Below, piece after piece: positions 45,928-57,235 of a DNA stretch of 64,000 nt. Made by a program: the position numbers and the translations under genes. Each line of letters starts with the position of its first letter. The stretch's first letter is position 1. Source of the stretch: Sepiola atlantica. Taxonomy: Eukaryota; Mollusca; Cephalopoda; Sepiida; Sepiolidae. The notes beneath the pieces were generated by a model. That model was not told the DNA's origin, did not search any database, and saw only the letters and a program-made list of their open reading frames with translations. The DNA is taken from assembly GCA_963556195.1 (NCBI GenBank), contig OY744531.1, positions 110,007,622 to 110,071,621 on the forward strand. The letters run 5' to 3'.

Positions 45928-46857
45928 AGTACTCTTATAGCTGACGCGCCAGATTTCCATGATTTCGCGTCGGCAACGACGGGCAGGGCTCGGAAGCTCC
46001 CGAGAACTGACTAAGTATTTACAAATCAGGTTGAAGCATCCATTCGCCAAGCAGGCTGTAGCAAGCAGTCGACAATATTTGGAAGAAAAACAGTAATCGC
46101 GTTCTATTGCAACAACAATGATTTTTTATCAGCTGTGTCAGGTCGTCGAATCTCCAGTGTAGATAGAAGAAATCTACCGTGTCCAGCATCTTCCTTCGAT
46201 TTCGTCAACGACTCCCTCCTATTCCGTCTGTCTTTCGTCAGTGTTGGCATCTCTGCGCTCAGCGCAACAGAACAAGCAGTAGAAAGACCTTTTGAACCGG
46301 CCGCAACCTTATCCGTAAACCCAAACTGAGGACACGTAAGAAAAAACTAAAAACAAAATAACAAAAAAACAAAAAAGAGTTACCAAGTAAACTATTTGAC
46401 ACCAAAACAAAAAAAAACTGTGAAAATACTATAAAAAAGCATAACATTTTCATTTATTTCTTAGTTTTATGTTAAAAAAACATTGACCGAATTTTACCGA
46501 CCCCCCCCCCACCCTCCATAAAAAAAATTATTTTCACACACAAATCAAAACATTTACATCTACACATTTGATTGACAATGGTTCATTTGCTCCCCCCCCC
46601 CAAAAAAAAAAATAAAAATAAATAAATACAAATATATTTATTTACAGTTCTTCAGCTACGGTTTTTTTTCTTCTTTTCATCTATGCATTTTTTCTTTGAA
46701 ATTTTTCGTCTTATATTATCGTCTGCCAGTCTTCCATTTAGCGTTTGGCAGTGTCATCCTCGTTTTCGTCTCGACAGCTCTCGTGCGCTTCTGCGACCTG
46801 CCCGATCGTTGACGACACGAAGTCACGAAAATCTGGCGCGTCATCTATAGGAGTACC
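45928..46857. mobile_element. Second Merlin-type element, decayed
   Basis: Ends (A)GTACTCTTATAGCTGACGCG and ...CATCTATAGGAGTACC share the MITE TIR. The inner right arm (CTCGTTTTCGTCTCGACAG) matches the 27526 element type. No clear 8-bp TSD can be read. Internal ATG at 46118 encodes M.F.QLC..VESP and then a stop, the start of the Merlin transposase seen at 27713. 46330-46640 is A/C-rich low complexity. Confidence 0.75.
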
Positions 46858-47290
46858 ATATTTTCTGATCAATGCCAAATGCGAGACAGTAAATTGCTAC
46901 AGTTTACTATTTTCCTCAGACAAGTTAGTTGCGATCTTTGTCAATGGTAGGTATTTAGTAATAAGCAGATTGGAGATCAAGTGTGGTGAAGACGTCATTC
47001 TGTGTATTTCCTTTACCATTTTAGAAATATTGTTCATAGGGTAAGCATCTAGTTCTGTGAATCTACTTATGATGTCTTTGTAATCGATTATCATTTTCTT
47101 TTGTGATTTCTGTTTGGCGTTACAAGTACTTGAGCTCGTCACGGAGACACTGATCGCTCTATTATACACTCTTTCAACAGTCTATAAGTTTCTTCTCTTA
47201 TAAATTCATTGTCAATAATGGTATGACAACGTGACTTAGTGACGATTGGAGTTGTATTAATGAAAAGGCGAGAGGAGTGGAAGAGGTTGT
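46858..47290 (-). pseudogene. Ty3/gypsy polyprotein: reverse transcriptase N-terminal part
   Basis: Minus-strand frames include MIIDYKDIISRFTELDAYPM followed by NNISKMVKEI, then (shifted) FTTLDLQSAYY, and LAFGIDQKI at the junction with the Merlin element. DY..IN.FT.LDAYP and STLDLKSAY are hallmark RT motifs 1-3 of gypsy elements. The YxDD part is missing here, presumably lost or displaced by the insertion. Confidence 0.8.
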
Positions 47291-47384
47291 ACATTTATTG
47301 ATGGGAAGTTGTTATTATTTGCAACAGCTCCAATAAGAAGTACATCTCCTGGTCACATCTCCTGGTCCATTAAATGTCATTATC

Positions 47385-47592
47385 ACTTTATTGGGAGGTG
47401 ACGGTGGTTAAGTGGATATCGACAAGGACTGAAGACCTGGGTGTTCAATGTTCGAATCCAGTTGGTTCCACAGTACCACTTTCACTTAGGGATGTTGGCA
47501 ACCTTCTCGTGGTCCTTCCCGTAAGTACCCGATGTCTTTCCAGAAAGATTTTCTAACTAGAAAAACATTAGGGAAACTAATGCCAACACCAG
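47385..47592 (+). mobile_element. tRNA-derived SINE inserted in the gypsy element
   Basis: A-box TGGTTAAGTGG (47405-47415) and B-box TGTTCGAATCC (47449-47459), then a body with CAACCTTCTCGTGGTCC, CGTAAGTACCCGA and TTAGGGAAACTAATGCCAAC. The body alone recurs at 52236-52316. No hammerhead core in this SINE type. Confidence 0.75.
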
Positions 47593-47965
47593 AATCATTT
47601 GATTCACACGAAAGAAGATCACTTTATTGTGTTTTTCAGGATATCTTTTCCGATGATAATGTCGATCAATTGGTCTTTAATCATATCAACTATAATGTCA
47701 GAATTGTCTTATTTTCAAAAGAAACATCGACTATTGTTTCGCCAATAATTTTCGCATGTTGATTAGGGTCGGCCAGTGCTATTGTTTTTTTCGTTTAGGG
47801 ATTACAAACAGGCTTAACTTTTTTTTTGCGGTATTTTTATTTATAAGAGTTCCCACACTGCCAGAGGCCACTATAGCTTTAACTATGGTGCCATTAATCT
47901 TGCACTTTGTAAAAGTGATGTCCTTTTCTAGTCAAGCGAGATTGGATATGTAATAGTCATATATA
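47593..47965 (-). pseudogene. Ty3/gypsy polyprotein: protease region
   Basis: Minus strand: CKINGTIVKAIVASGSVGTL followed by INKNTAKK is a retroviral-type aspartic protease with the catalytic D(S/T)G changed to ASG. Next come GETIVDVSFENKTI and, after stops, IIIGKDILKN, the conserved end of gypsy protease. Dead. Confidence 0.75.
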
Positions 47966-48032
47966 TATGGGTAATAGTCATATATATATGGGTAATAGTC
48001 ATATATATATGGGTAATAGTCATATATATATA
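47951..48032. repeat. 21-bp tandem repeat, four copies
   Basis: GTAATAGTCATATATATATGG repeated about four times, with a purine/TA core. Confidence 0.95.
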
Positions 48033-48244
48033 GAACGGCAGATACTGAAGATCTACATACCTTTGCCAAATGTTCCTTTTTGCATTTTTTACAGTCAGCA
48101 TTCTGGTTCGTACATATATAGTACGGATGGCGTAAGTAACACTTATTTTTAGGCCTGGCATTTTGTGTATGGAAGCCAAGTTGGTATTTTCCTTATAGGA
48201 AATTATGGGGGCGATAATTAAGTTACCCTGTTCATAATAGGTAG
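48033..48244 (-). pseudogene. Ty3/gypsy gag: nucleocapsid zinc knuckle
   Basis: Minus-strand frame CYLRHPYYICTNQNADCKKC then KKEHLAKVCRSS. The CxxC..H..xxC pattern is a CCHC knuckle with one residue missing between the second Cys and the His. Confidence 0.65.
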
Positions 48245-48408
48245 TGTAATGAACAATTACGAATAACTTTCCCTATTTTGAATAATCTTCCCTTTGGAGA
48301 ACTCTCCTGCTTTTACTAAACAATATAAATAGCAACACAAATATTGTACCGACATTGTATGTCGAATAAAGCTTTCTCAAGTTACGTCTGTTCTCATTTG
48401 TCATTACA
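48245..48408 (+). mobile_element. Solo LTR, 164 bp
   Basis: Begins TGTAATGA and ends TCATTACA (8-bp inverted ends with TG...CA), flanked by a perfect 5-bp duplication GGTAG (48240-48244 and 48409-48413). It has a TATAAATA box at 48324-48331 and AATAAA at 48365-48370. It interrupts the gag remnant of the older minus-strand gypsy element, so it is a younger, opposite-strand insertion reduced by LTR-LTR recombination. Confidence 0.9.
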
Positions 48409-48413
48409 GGTAG

Positions 48414-48930
48414 CTTGTTTTCTTACCTGTTCCATCGATCTAGTTTCTTGTATACCTTTTGATGTGAGAGGAAAGGGTTTTTCAGTAGTCGTTGTTCGAA
48501 TTCCAGTAGAAGAGATTCCGTGATTCCGTTAATGAAAGCGTCTCGCGTATATTGCTTTTTATTCTTTTCACCAGTCACAGCTTGGAAGTTGCAAGTCTTT
48601 GTTTGGTTTTTCAATTTTTACAGAAATGCATCAATAGTTTGTGCCGATTCTTGCTTCATCGTGATGAGCTGATGTCTATTATCTATGAAATTTGTGAGTT
48701 TTACATATGCAACTTGCAGGGATTCCATGGCAGAATTATAATTGTAAGTGTCGCTAATCATCTCAAAAATTCCCGCCGATACGCTATTCATGAGCGGGAA
48801 ATAGTTTTTTTGGTTGTTGTCTACTTGGCTGTTAACTGAGTAGAGATAGTTAACGAACGCGAGCTTCCCTTGTTTGAATAATGTTTTTCGCGTTACGAAC
48901 CGTAGGTTGGACACAGAATCTGTCAAGACA
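48414..48930 (-). pseudogene. Ty3/gypsy gag, capsid region
   Basis: One minus-strand frame with a single TAA (48618-48620), probably a changed Gln codon. It contains YNYNSAMESLQVAYVKLTNF, NRHQLITMKQESAQTIDAFL, then KLKNQTKTCNFQAV, RDAFINGI and FEQRLLKN. This matches the capsid part of gypsy gag (R/N-RH..L.T.KQ...TID.FLQ.LK and RDAFI.GI). It marks the 5' side of the element, whose LTRs I could not delimit. Confidence 0.85.
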
Positions 48931-51150
48931 CCCTAGTCTGTCTATTATGACTTTTTCTTTGTTATTAAAACTGTTGTGAAAAGATAAGGACTAAGATAGA
49001 TGAACCATAATGGTGGTTTTAATAACAAACAATTTAACACATGAAATCAAGTTAAAGATGGCGACAGTTCTGATTCGCCACCTCGCGAGAAGGGGGAGAT
49101 AATTAGGTGTGATTTGTTAATTGCAGTACAGTACATTATAATAGTACGACTATTATAATTTATAAAACTCCTCATCTTTTTAATCGGTTAAAAAATGAAA
49201 ACGTTTAATAAACAATAAGAAAGAGATGCTTATATTTTTATAAAGCTATGTTGTGTTTGTTCATCGTTCCCATCTAACCTGTATATATAACACAGGGAAA
49301 CGTACATATGAATATAATTAAAACTATGATATGTATCGTATTCATAAATGACTGTGATCTGGGGAAATTCCACTGATTATTTCTAAGTCCGTATTTATCG
49401 TATTCCAACATTGTTCTTAAATCAGATTCGATCAAAATAAACTGAATATTAGTCAAGGTTGGGTATAAATAATTGTCACTTTCACTATTAATTTCTCTTC
49501 CGTAAAATAAATGTGGGCTATAAATTATTTAAAGATCATGGAATTATTTTAGTAAAATGTTTTAAAAAACTGTTTATGAGGTTACGGTGCATGTTTTAGA
49601 GATTCAAACAAATAGAAATAGTTGAAGAGTTCGAAGGCAAAACGCGATAAACGCCAATTTCAAAATAAAAGAATTTATCAATACAAAAAAAAATGTGGCA
49701 TGTCAACACTTGCCCGCACCCAAAAATCATGGTTTACATTATATGATACCGACATTATTTCTTTTTTCTTTCAAATAAAATGAGTTTTTAGTCAAAGTCT
49801 AGATGTATATATTCGTCCATGTATAGTTGAAAAGTTGCAATTTTAACCAAATGGATGTATCGCGTTTTGCATTCAAACTCTTCAATTTTTTTAAATTATT
49901 AATATGAGCTCGTAATTTTCAATGAATATTTTCGTGAACCGGCGTACGTTTTTTTTTTTTTTTTTTTTTTTGCTTCTACCCTCCTTCCTTCTTTCTTCAT
50001 CGATTCGCCTCCTCCCACTTATTCTTCAAACCAAATTCTCCTCTCATCTTATCAGCTCCCAACCGGAAGTATACCCCATTCTCTTCCGCTTCTTCATATT
50101 ACGCATCACACAAGCGGAACTTATAAACGTTTTAATATTTGAATCATTAAGATGTATCTTTAATCTGTGTAGTGAATGTTTATAAAAGAAAGAAAACGGC
50201 ATTTCTGATTCCCTTTCAGATTTGAAAAAGTGAGTTTGACGGATGAGTTGTATCCGGGATGAGCGAGTGCTGACGTAATCTTTTTTAATTCTTCTCCAAA
50301 CATATCTTTTAGAACTTATACTGGTTTATTATTGATCGATATTCCGTTTCTTCTTTGAAAATGTCAAGAGAAAGAGAAAAAAAAATTAAATATGTTATTT
50401 TTGTACATTTTGTTTAGAAGCTTTCCGAAATTGGCAGACGAGAAAATAAGAAAAACAATGAAACGACGGGAAATACAAGATACCATAGAAGCGTCTGCGA
50501 AGACGATAACATCGATAATGACATTTTCTTTATTTTGTCTGTTAGTAGGAAGACCCGGCATTTTCCAGGGCTGAATAAGAAACAGGAAGTCTTTTATTAG
50601 CCAGCCCATAACATCATATCAGTAAATAAATACGAAAGTACGGCCCAATTCTCGCACTAACGAGGAAGTTAAAACACGCCATTTCAAATTAATTCAACTT
50701 TAAACTTTATTTATCTCTTACAATAACAATATTTTTTTTTAAATCTGGCACAAGGCCAAAAAGGGTTGGTAAAGGGGTCGGAGCTCGTCCACTTGTCTAC
50801 TCCATATGCTAGTTTCTGTCAACACAATACCGCATTCACTCTATGAACTTAAGCTATTTATTAATACAACGTTAAACAATAGACGCACTATCTTTTTAGA
50901 TACTGCTTATGTATATTTTAAATCAGTCACAAGGTTAACTAATTTGCATATTGGTTTTGAAAAAGAACATTTTATTAATTAACTATTATTGATTATTGTT
51001 TTTTTTAATTCAATTATTGTTTTGATTTTAATATTAAAATAGTTTTATTTCGCAATAATGTTGCATTTTCTGTTCTGTGGAGGGGGGGCTTGATTTCCAA
51101 CAAGTTGCAAAATATTTCTAAATAAATCATACATGAGCATATTCGTAACA
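48931..51150. other. AT-rich DNA, mostly unassigned
   Basis: No gene. 49949-49972 is poly-T. A TAGTAGGAAGACCCGGCATT repeat head lies at about 50540. 48931-49130 may include the gypsy 5' LTR/leader. Confidence 0.4.
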
Positions 51151-51154
51151 TAGA

Positions 51155-51395
51155 TATACACGCATACACACACACATACACTTTTATAATTAAAAATGTA
51201 TGTATGTATATGTGTGTATATGTATATATATATATGTGTGTGTATGTATGTATATATGTGCATGTATATGTGTGGGTGTGCGTGTGTATATATATGTATA
51301 TATATATATGTGTATATATATGTGTGTGTGTATAGATATGCGTGTGTAGGTGCATATAGCTGTATATATGTGTGTTTGTGTAGACGTATGGTTTT
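51155..51395. repeat. TG/TA-rich cryptic microsatellite
   Basis: Interspersed GTGT, GTAT and TATA words over about 240 bp. The frames of 113-129 aa through it are low-complexity shadows on both strands. Confidence 0.9.
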
Positions 51396-51854
51396 TGTAT
51401 TGAATTTTTTTATGCATCTAGAATATATTTATAAGCACGTATCTATTTTGAATATAAGCTTGATTGATAGTGGATCTGTGTGTGTGTCCATGTTTAGATG
51501 TGTATGTATATCAATGTCTGTTTATTTATTTGTATTTGCGTATCTATTAGAGTTTGTTTATATATGTGTGATTCTTGATATATAGATAATATAGTTATAC
51601 TGAAGTGAGTTTGCAAAACTTGGTAGGTTAAAGAGTTTAAAGAAACCCAGAAAGAAGTGGGCAATAAAATAAGGAAAGAAAAAGGTGATGGAGACGACAT
51701 AAAAAGTAATAAAAAGGACAACCACTAACAAAAAAGGTCAGCAAGTAGAATAGGTAATCCGATACTAATTCATAAGAAATAGAAAATGACTAAACCCCAA
51801 AAAGATTTATTTAGGAGAGAAAATTCTTCAAATCCATCGATTTCTCTGAAATTC

Positions 51855-51920
51855 TTGGTCTGATGAGGTTGACTTTCTGGGAAAAGTGCAACTGAAACAT
51901 GTATGCACATATGTAACCAA
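51855..51920 (+). ncRNA. Hammerhead ribozyme (family A, copy 2)
   Basis: Stem I TTGGT (51855-51859) with ACCAA (51916-51920). CTGATGA 51860-51866. Stem II GGTTG/CAACT (terminal G-U). GAAA 51894-51897. Helix III CATGT/ATATG around ATGCAC. UA at 51914-51915. The differences from copy 1 fall mainly in loop II; the one stem change keeps pairing as G-U. Confidence 0.88.
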
Positions 51921-52036
51921 TAATGTTTGTATAAATAAAAATGTATACTTATAAACAGCTCTACTTGTTATTGGGCACTTTTTATACACACTTGAGTTTC
52001 TACGGATTTACATTTACAGAAACTAATACAATACAT

Positions 52037-52087
<51 letters not shown>

Positions 52088-52098
52088 CTGTGTGTGTA
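51921..52098 (+). mobile_element. PLE-type tail (family A) plus (TA)n(TG)n
   Basis: Tail with GAATAAA-type word, CAGCTCTACTTGTTATTGGG, CACTTTTTAT and ACGGATTTACATTTACAGAA, then TA (52040-52071) and TG. Confidence 0.85.
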
Positions 52099-52235
52099 TA
52101 AATTAAGTTCAAATATATTGATAAAATGAAATTAAACCCCATATTTTTCAAAAGTGCTCAATACAAAGTAGATATTTATAAAAAAAGAATTATAATATTT
52201 ATATAATCTTATTTCTCTCTCTCTCTCTCTATATA

Positions 52236-52316
52236 TATATGACAACCTTCACGTGGTCCCTCCTGTGAGTACTTGATTCTAGAATAAATCGGGGAAAACA
52301 ATGCCAGCAACAAAAT
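52236..52316 (+). mobile_element. SINE 3' body fragment
   Basis: CAACCTTCACGTGGTCCCTC, CTGTGAGTACTTGAT and GGGGAAAACAATGCCAGC match the body of the SINE at 47385-47592; the tRNA head is missing. Confidence 0.6.
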
Positions 52317-52619
52317 TGAGCCGTTTAAGAAAGTCGTACAAAGCTTTTTCATACGAATTCACTTTTAATAGGTAAATGTATAATTGCTGTAATTACGCTT
52401 AATTTATTTTATAATATGCCTTAATTCTTCAAAGTTTGTTTTTCCGCCATAAAAATCCTTTTAGGGTCATTCAATGCCGATTTCAGTAAATTTAGACCAA
52501 AGTTCGAGTCGCTAAGTTTCTTCATATCTTCAAATATTTGTAAAATAATTTGTTTTGTATGTATATACTTTTTAGATAAAAAGTATGAAAACGCTTGTTT
52601 TAACCTGACAAGTACCTGT

Positions 52620-52678
52620 ACCTAACCCTAACCCTAACCATAACCCTAACCCTAACCCTAACCCTAACCCTAACCTGT
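52620..52678 (-). repeat. Interstitial telomeric repeat (CCCTAA)n
   Basis: About nine units, nearly perfect, bounded by GTACCTGTAC and CTGTACCGGTACC, which are partly inverted. Three further GGGTTA units lie at about 53073-53093. Confidence 0.9.
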
Positions 52679-52951
52679 ACCGGTACCTGGTGCGCCATTC
52701 ACCCTGTTCGGGTTGAACCGGCTTCCTCCGATGGAAGTATTACATTTTCAAGCGGTACCCAGTCGCATGTATATTCCAGTTAGGGGAGATGACAACGTTA
52801 GATTTCTTCTTTTTTTGCAGCTCTTGCATGGAGGTGTTAACGTCCTCCTACATACAACACCTGGTATTCCCAAATGGTTACCCATCTGGTACTGACCAGG
52901 CTCAACGTTGCTTAACTTTGATTATCTAACGAGAACTTATGTGTTCGTGTG
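52620..52951 (-). mobile_element. 5S-headed retroposon with telomeric tail, copy 3
   Basis: Minus strand: 5S-derived head (52951-52858: GTTCTCGTTAGATAATCAAA, GTTAAGCAACGTTGAGCC, CAGATGGGTAACCATTTGGG, AATACCAGGTG), body with GGAGGACGTTAACACCTCCA and GAGGAAGCCGGTTCAACCCG, then GTACCGGTACAGG and eight or so GGTTAG units (52678-52620). Body shared with 36960-37228. The frame 52713-52895 is a shadow. Confidence 0.75.
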
Positions 52952-55166
52952 ATTATGCAGTATATGCAATAAAAGTACTACAAAACGGGTCAAAAAACGT
53001 CCTACTATGTTGATTCATATGGATTTACTTTTTACATTTTTTGTTCACATTTCATATATTAAATTTTGGAGGGTTAGGGTTAGGGTTAGGGTTATTTTTG
53101 GAGGGTGGGGATACGAGGATTTACTCAGTATTGATAGGGTTGGAGGGGGTGTAATTGAAGTGACATGAATTGAAATAGATCTTAAGAGGACCATCATGCA
53201 TCGTTTTGAGACATTATACAATGTATGTTTGACAAATAAAGGATAAATATAAGGATATGAGATAAAATGGAAACGGGAAGATCTAAAACTTCAAAAGTTC
53301 ATTTTAACGTTTCAAGATAGAGTGCTTAAAGCAGATTTCCCGAATTGAGGTTCTCCTTGTGACCGACAATGGAACATTTGAATGATCAGCGTAAAGTCGT
53401 ACGCATTTAGGACATAATCTTACCGGCCGGTGACGATATGGAATGGAATATTCTATTCAGTTCGCAGACTTCAGCTAATAAAGAAGACAACGATATAGCG
53501 AAACAAAAACCCGGTTCACACGTGGTGTTCAGATAAAGCCACTAGACGATCCTGAAGAAATATCCAACAATATATTGTAGTGTTCTTAGATAATAACACC
53601 AGTATAACTATTAACAAAGAGAATAATTCTAAATGTTTCAGACTAAATACAGATCCTTATGAAAACGACAAAACGCCTTTCAGTAATGTGGCGTTGGGTT
53701 AGTTGCAGACAGCCATCAAATCTCCAACATGATGAAGTATAACTTGATCTGCGTTATCTGTTTAGAAAACGTAGATAATTGTGTATCTTTTTATAGCTAA
53801 TCGGGCTACGAGGGTCGTGTTACATATGCCCGCAATTGCATATGTAACATGAGTTGATAAAGAATATCAGTTTAGAAAACCAGTAGCTCGATGATGCGGT
53901 CTAGTCATGTACTAACTGATAGACGCTTGATTTATATACAAAGGTTTCCTTCACGATTAACGGAAACATCATCCTCTTCTAAAGTTCAACTCTTCCTCGA
54001 CGTGGTAGGGGTTGTGGAACGTGGTAGCGTCGGAGTTATGCTGTCTGGAACTCCGGTTTCTGGCAGGGTCACCCATGGCGGACAGAACTGGCACTCAGCG
54101 GTATTACGAGTGAAACCCGGCTGACAGGGATCTGGTGAAAATCCAAGAAAGGTCAAGATCAGGATCTGTCGTCCTCTGGTCCTCTCTTCCTCTGCGTCTG
54201 TGGAAAGCAAGCGCGTGTCAGGTTCGGATCTGCACATTCATGGAGTAAGAATGATAACGGTTCTTATGCGCAAGTGTAACCACTATCAGTTTCTGTAGTT
54301 TAGCCAAACCGTCCCCGACTTCGTATGCAATCACTGGACCTTTTTACTATCTCACGGTCGCACGATCTTTGTTAACTCTGTGCGGAAGTCTGATCTACTC
54401 AATAACAACTACAACAACAAGGAAACACTCATTTTCCAGTGAATGACGTTTAACTTATAATCTCTAAAAATGAAAGTTCCAGAATAGGTTAATGATCGAT
54501 TTTATTAGTCTTCATTTCGACTCAGTTCTGTGGTTTTGTTTTACGGCATATCAACCATTTGAGATTATTCAGTGCTAGATCCAGTTATTTTAGTAAAAAC
54601 TTTTATACTTTGAGTTCTTAATATCTTCAAAGGTGTATTCATAGTTTTTGGTTATTTTGTTTTCCGGTATATTAAAGCTTTTCCGGTTATTTAACGTCGA
54701 ATCCAGTCATTTCTGGTATACGCTACAAATATTAAAAAATATTTAAAGTTACAAAGTAATCGCCATAACATAATGAGTAAATAACACTATATTTTTGAAT
54801 GACATAAGTTAACAATGACTTCCCATGAAATACTCGGTAATTAGCACTGTATTAACATATATCATAAGGTCGTAATGAGTCCCCATAACATTCTAAATAA
54901 ATAACTATGCTCTTGCGAAAGCTGTGAATTCTTATTACCTTGCCCTTTGGATTCATAGTAGTTTAAACTAGACTTTCAAAGTTCGGCATGACAGCTCATG
55001 TCGGAGAAAAAAAAATTCCTTGCTAAGCTTCCGGTTGTCTTGCATTTATTCGTGAAACCTATTTATTTTTTAAATTTTATTTTAATACAAAAAAGACCAT
55101 TAAAAAAATTGAAAAAATAAAAAAGGTACAATTAAACAGACGAATTTTGTTATTTTTAACAATGTT

Positions 55167-55168
<2 letters not shown>
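52952..55168. other. Unassigned DNA
   Basis: No gene or element recognised beyond the short telomeric run near 53080. 53930-54240 is GC-richer and has open frames of 77 aa (plus) and 83 aa (minus, Pro/Thr-rich), neither with a domain; it could be part of an unclassified repeat. Confidence 0.35.
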
Positions 55169-55244
<76 letters not shown>

Positions 55245-55251
55245 AGAGAGG
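55169..55251. repeat. (TA)n(GA)n microsatellite
   Basis: TA to 55214, then GA-rich. From 55252 to 56070 no gene is recognised. Confidence 0.95.
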
Positions 55252-56074
55252 GTGTGAAGGATAGAGAAGGAAGATCGTGACGTGTATTACGTGTGCATGA
55301 GACATTTATAGAAAGTAGGTAAATTCATTTTGCTAAGGTTTCTCAAATTATTAATACCTATTATAGATAATTAATGGAACAAAAGTTGCGCTTTCCTCTA
55401 TAGCTACGAGGTGTATTACGCTATAAGTGAATGCACAGATAAGACTGGCTTTTCATTTTGCTTACCCGATTCCACAGTCCGTGTGACTATCAATTACACC
55501 AAATAATCACATTCACCCGAAAACTTAAACAAAATAAAATGTTGTCTGTATTTCATGGCCGCCAAAAAGTACGAAATATTTCGTGGTTTCTTTGTAAGTG
55601 TTTTTTTCCTCCCGTCCTCTGGGATTATTTCTGGTCGTTGCACTTCCACGAAGAACTGTGACTAGTTTCACTTCTCTTGTCGATTTCACGGACAGAATAT
55701 TACCATTTAACTTTGTCCAAAAGGTTACTATAAACACACACGGCTTATTTCCCATGGGAAATCTCTTTTTTTAGCCGCCTGATGAAATAGAATGAGTGAA
55801 TCCTTTCCAATTAAAATAAGAATCTATTTGGGGTCTTTGTACTCAGGCTTCAGTGGATTGTTGGCTGAGGTTAATTCTTGACTGGCGAGTCCTGGTAAAG
55901 GTGAATATTTCAACGAATATACTTACCACTTGAAGTACTGGCGCAACCTTCTACCTTAATCTTCCGCAATCTTGTCAATAGAACTAAGTTATATTTAAGC
56001 ATGGATTTTATATAGAAACCATTCATCAAATAAACTCTGTCTTTATAAACTTAAGTATGTTAATATATTTGTAT

Positions 56075-56995
56075 GTAAAGGATTCACTCCTAAATTTATT
56101 AACCGATTATTATGAATTTTGATGCACAGCTGTTAGGCATAAGGAGTCCAAAGGCTATATTTAGTTTAATTTACTTTTATACAAAGAGGGTTAATAGGGG
56201 GGGAGTTCTTCGTGACAATTTAGATAACTTCGATTTTTGTGAAATATTAACCATAGGTATTAGACATTAAGTTATAAATATTCCCCACATTTCATTTTCT
56301 TTTGTGTATTTTACTAAAATATGGATACAATAATACATATTATTTGCAATGGCTTCTATTTGAAAATTTAAATATTCCAGATTTGCACTTAAACTATTTT
56401 AGCTATTTGAATTTGATTTATAGGCATTAGAAATCAATGAAGCAAGATTCAATGAATTTTAATTTCTTCTTAAGACTCCTTAAACGTAAGCCTTAAACTA
56501 TTTTAGCTATTTGAATTTGATTTATAGGCATTAGACATCAATGAAGCAAGATTCAATGAATTTTAATTTCTTCTTAAGACTATTTAAGCGTAAGCCTTAA
56601 ACTATTTTAGCTATTTGAATTTGATTTATAGTCATTAGACATCAATAAAGCAAGATTCCATGAATTTTAATTTCTTCTTAAGACTCCTTAAGCGTAAGCA
56701 TTAAACTATTTTAGCTATTTGAATTTGATTTATAGTCATTAGACATCAATGAAGCAAGATTCAATGAATTTTAATTTCTTCTTAAGACTCCTTAAGCGTA
56801 AGCCTTAAACTATTTTAGCTATATTTTATGATTCAAATCATGTAATAGATTTTGATCAAAATTAAAATAAGGATATCTAGATATAAGGTTTAATATCATT
56901 ATATCTGAGTTCGCAAAAGAATGTAAAAGTGGTGCATAACTGTTCCATTCGGGGAATTTATTTTACCAGTCCTGGGACTGGTATTCTTTCTAGGT
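56075..56995 (+). repeat. Dispersed repeat R1, copy 3, with 104-bp array
   Basis: Starts AAAGGATTCACTCCTAAA and ends TTTACCAGTCCTGGGACTGG. Inside, about 56385-56820 is four copies of a 104-bp unit (TTAAACTATTTTAGCTATTT ... CCTTAAGCGTAAGCC), an expansion of the segment that is single in copies 1 and 2. Confidence 0.85.
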
Positions 56996-57029
56996 TAGTA
57001 TAATGATAGATGTATCTAGGAGTGAAATG

Positions 57030-57235
57030 CAATTTCGAACTGAAGCATGACAGACCAATATAAATAGAATTCCTAAACGTAAACGAGGCAGACCCAGGAA
57101 AATAGTACTTCGAACTGAAGCCTAACAGACGGACAGTGCGCATTTAGCGATGGAAATGCTATTTCAAACTGAAGCGTGACAGACTGACAGACTGAGAGAC
57201 CAACGAACAGAGCATCGTATAAAGATGTTGGACGC
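57030..57235. repeat. 37-bp repeat family, short block
   Basis: Four or five diverged units with GAACTGAAGC.TGACAGACC and AAAATGCTATTTCAAACTGA, ending in the AAGATGTTGGACGCATCTAA spacer seen in the other arrays. Confidence 0.75.

Noticed and set aside
48655..48680. GTGATGAGCTGATG near 48660 as a hammerhead
   Set aside because: Lies in the gypsy gag remnant; no GAAAC or helices.
51014..51585. 113-129 aa frames rich in Tyr/Thr/His or Cys/Val/Tyr
   Set aside because: Translation of a TG/TA cryptic repeat on both strands.
53891..54237. Open frames on both strands in GC-richer DNA
   Set aside because: No domain, and mutually overlapping on opposite strands.
55770..55800. CTGATGA near 55778 as a hammerhead
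   Set aside because: No GAAA with a pairing stem II and no stem I partner follow.
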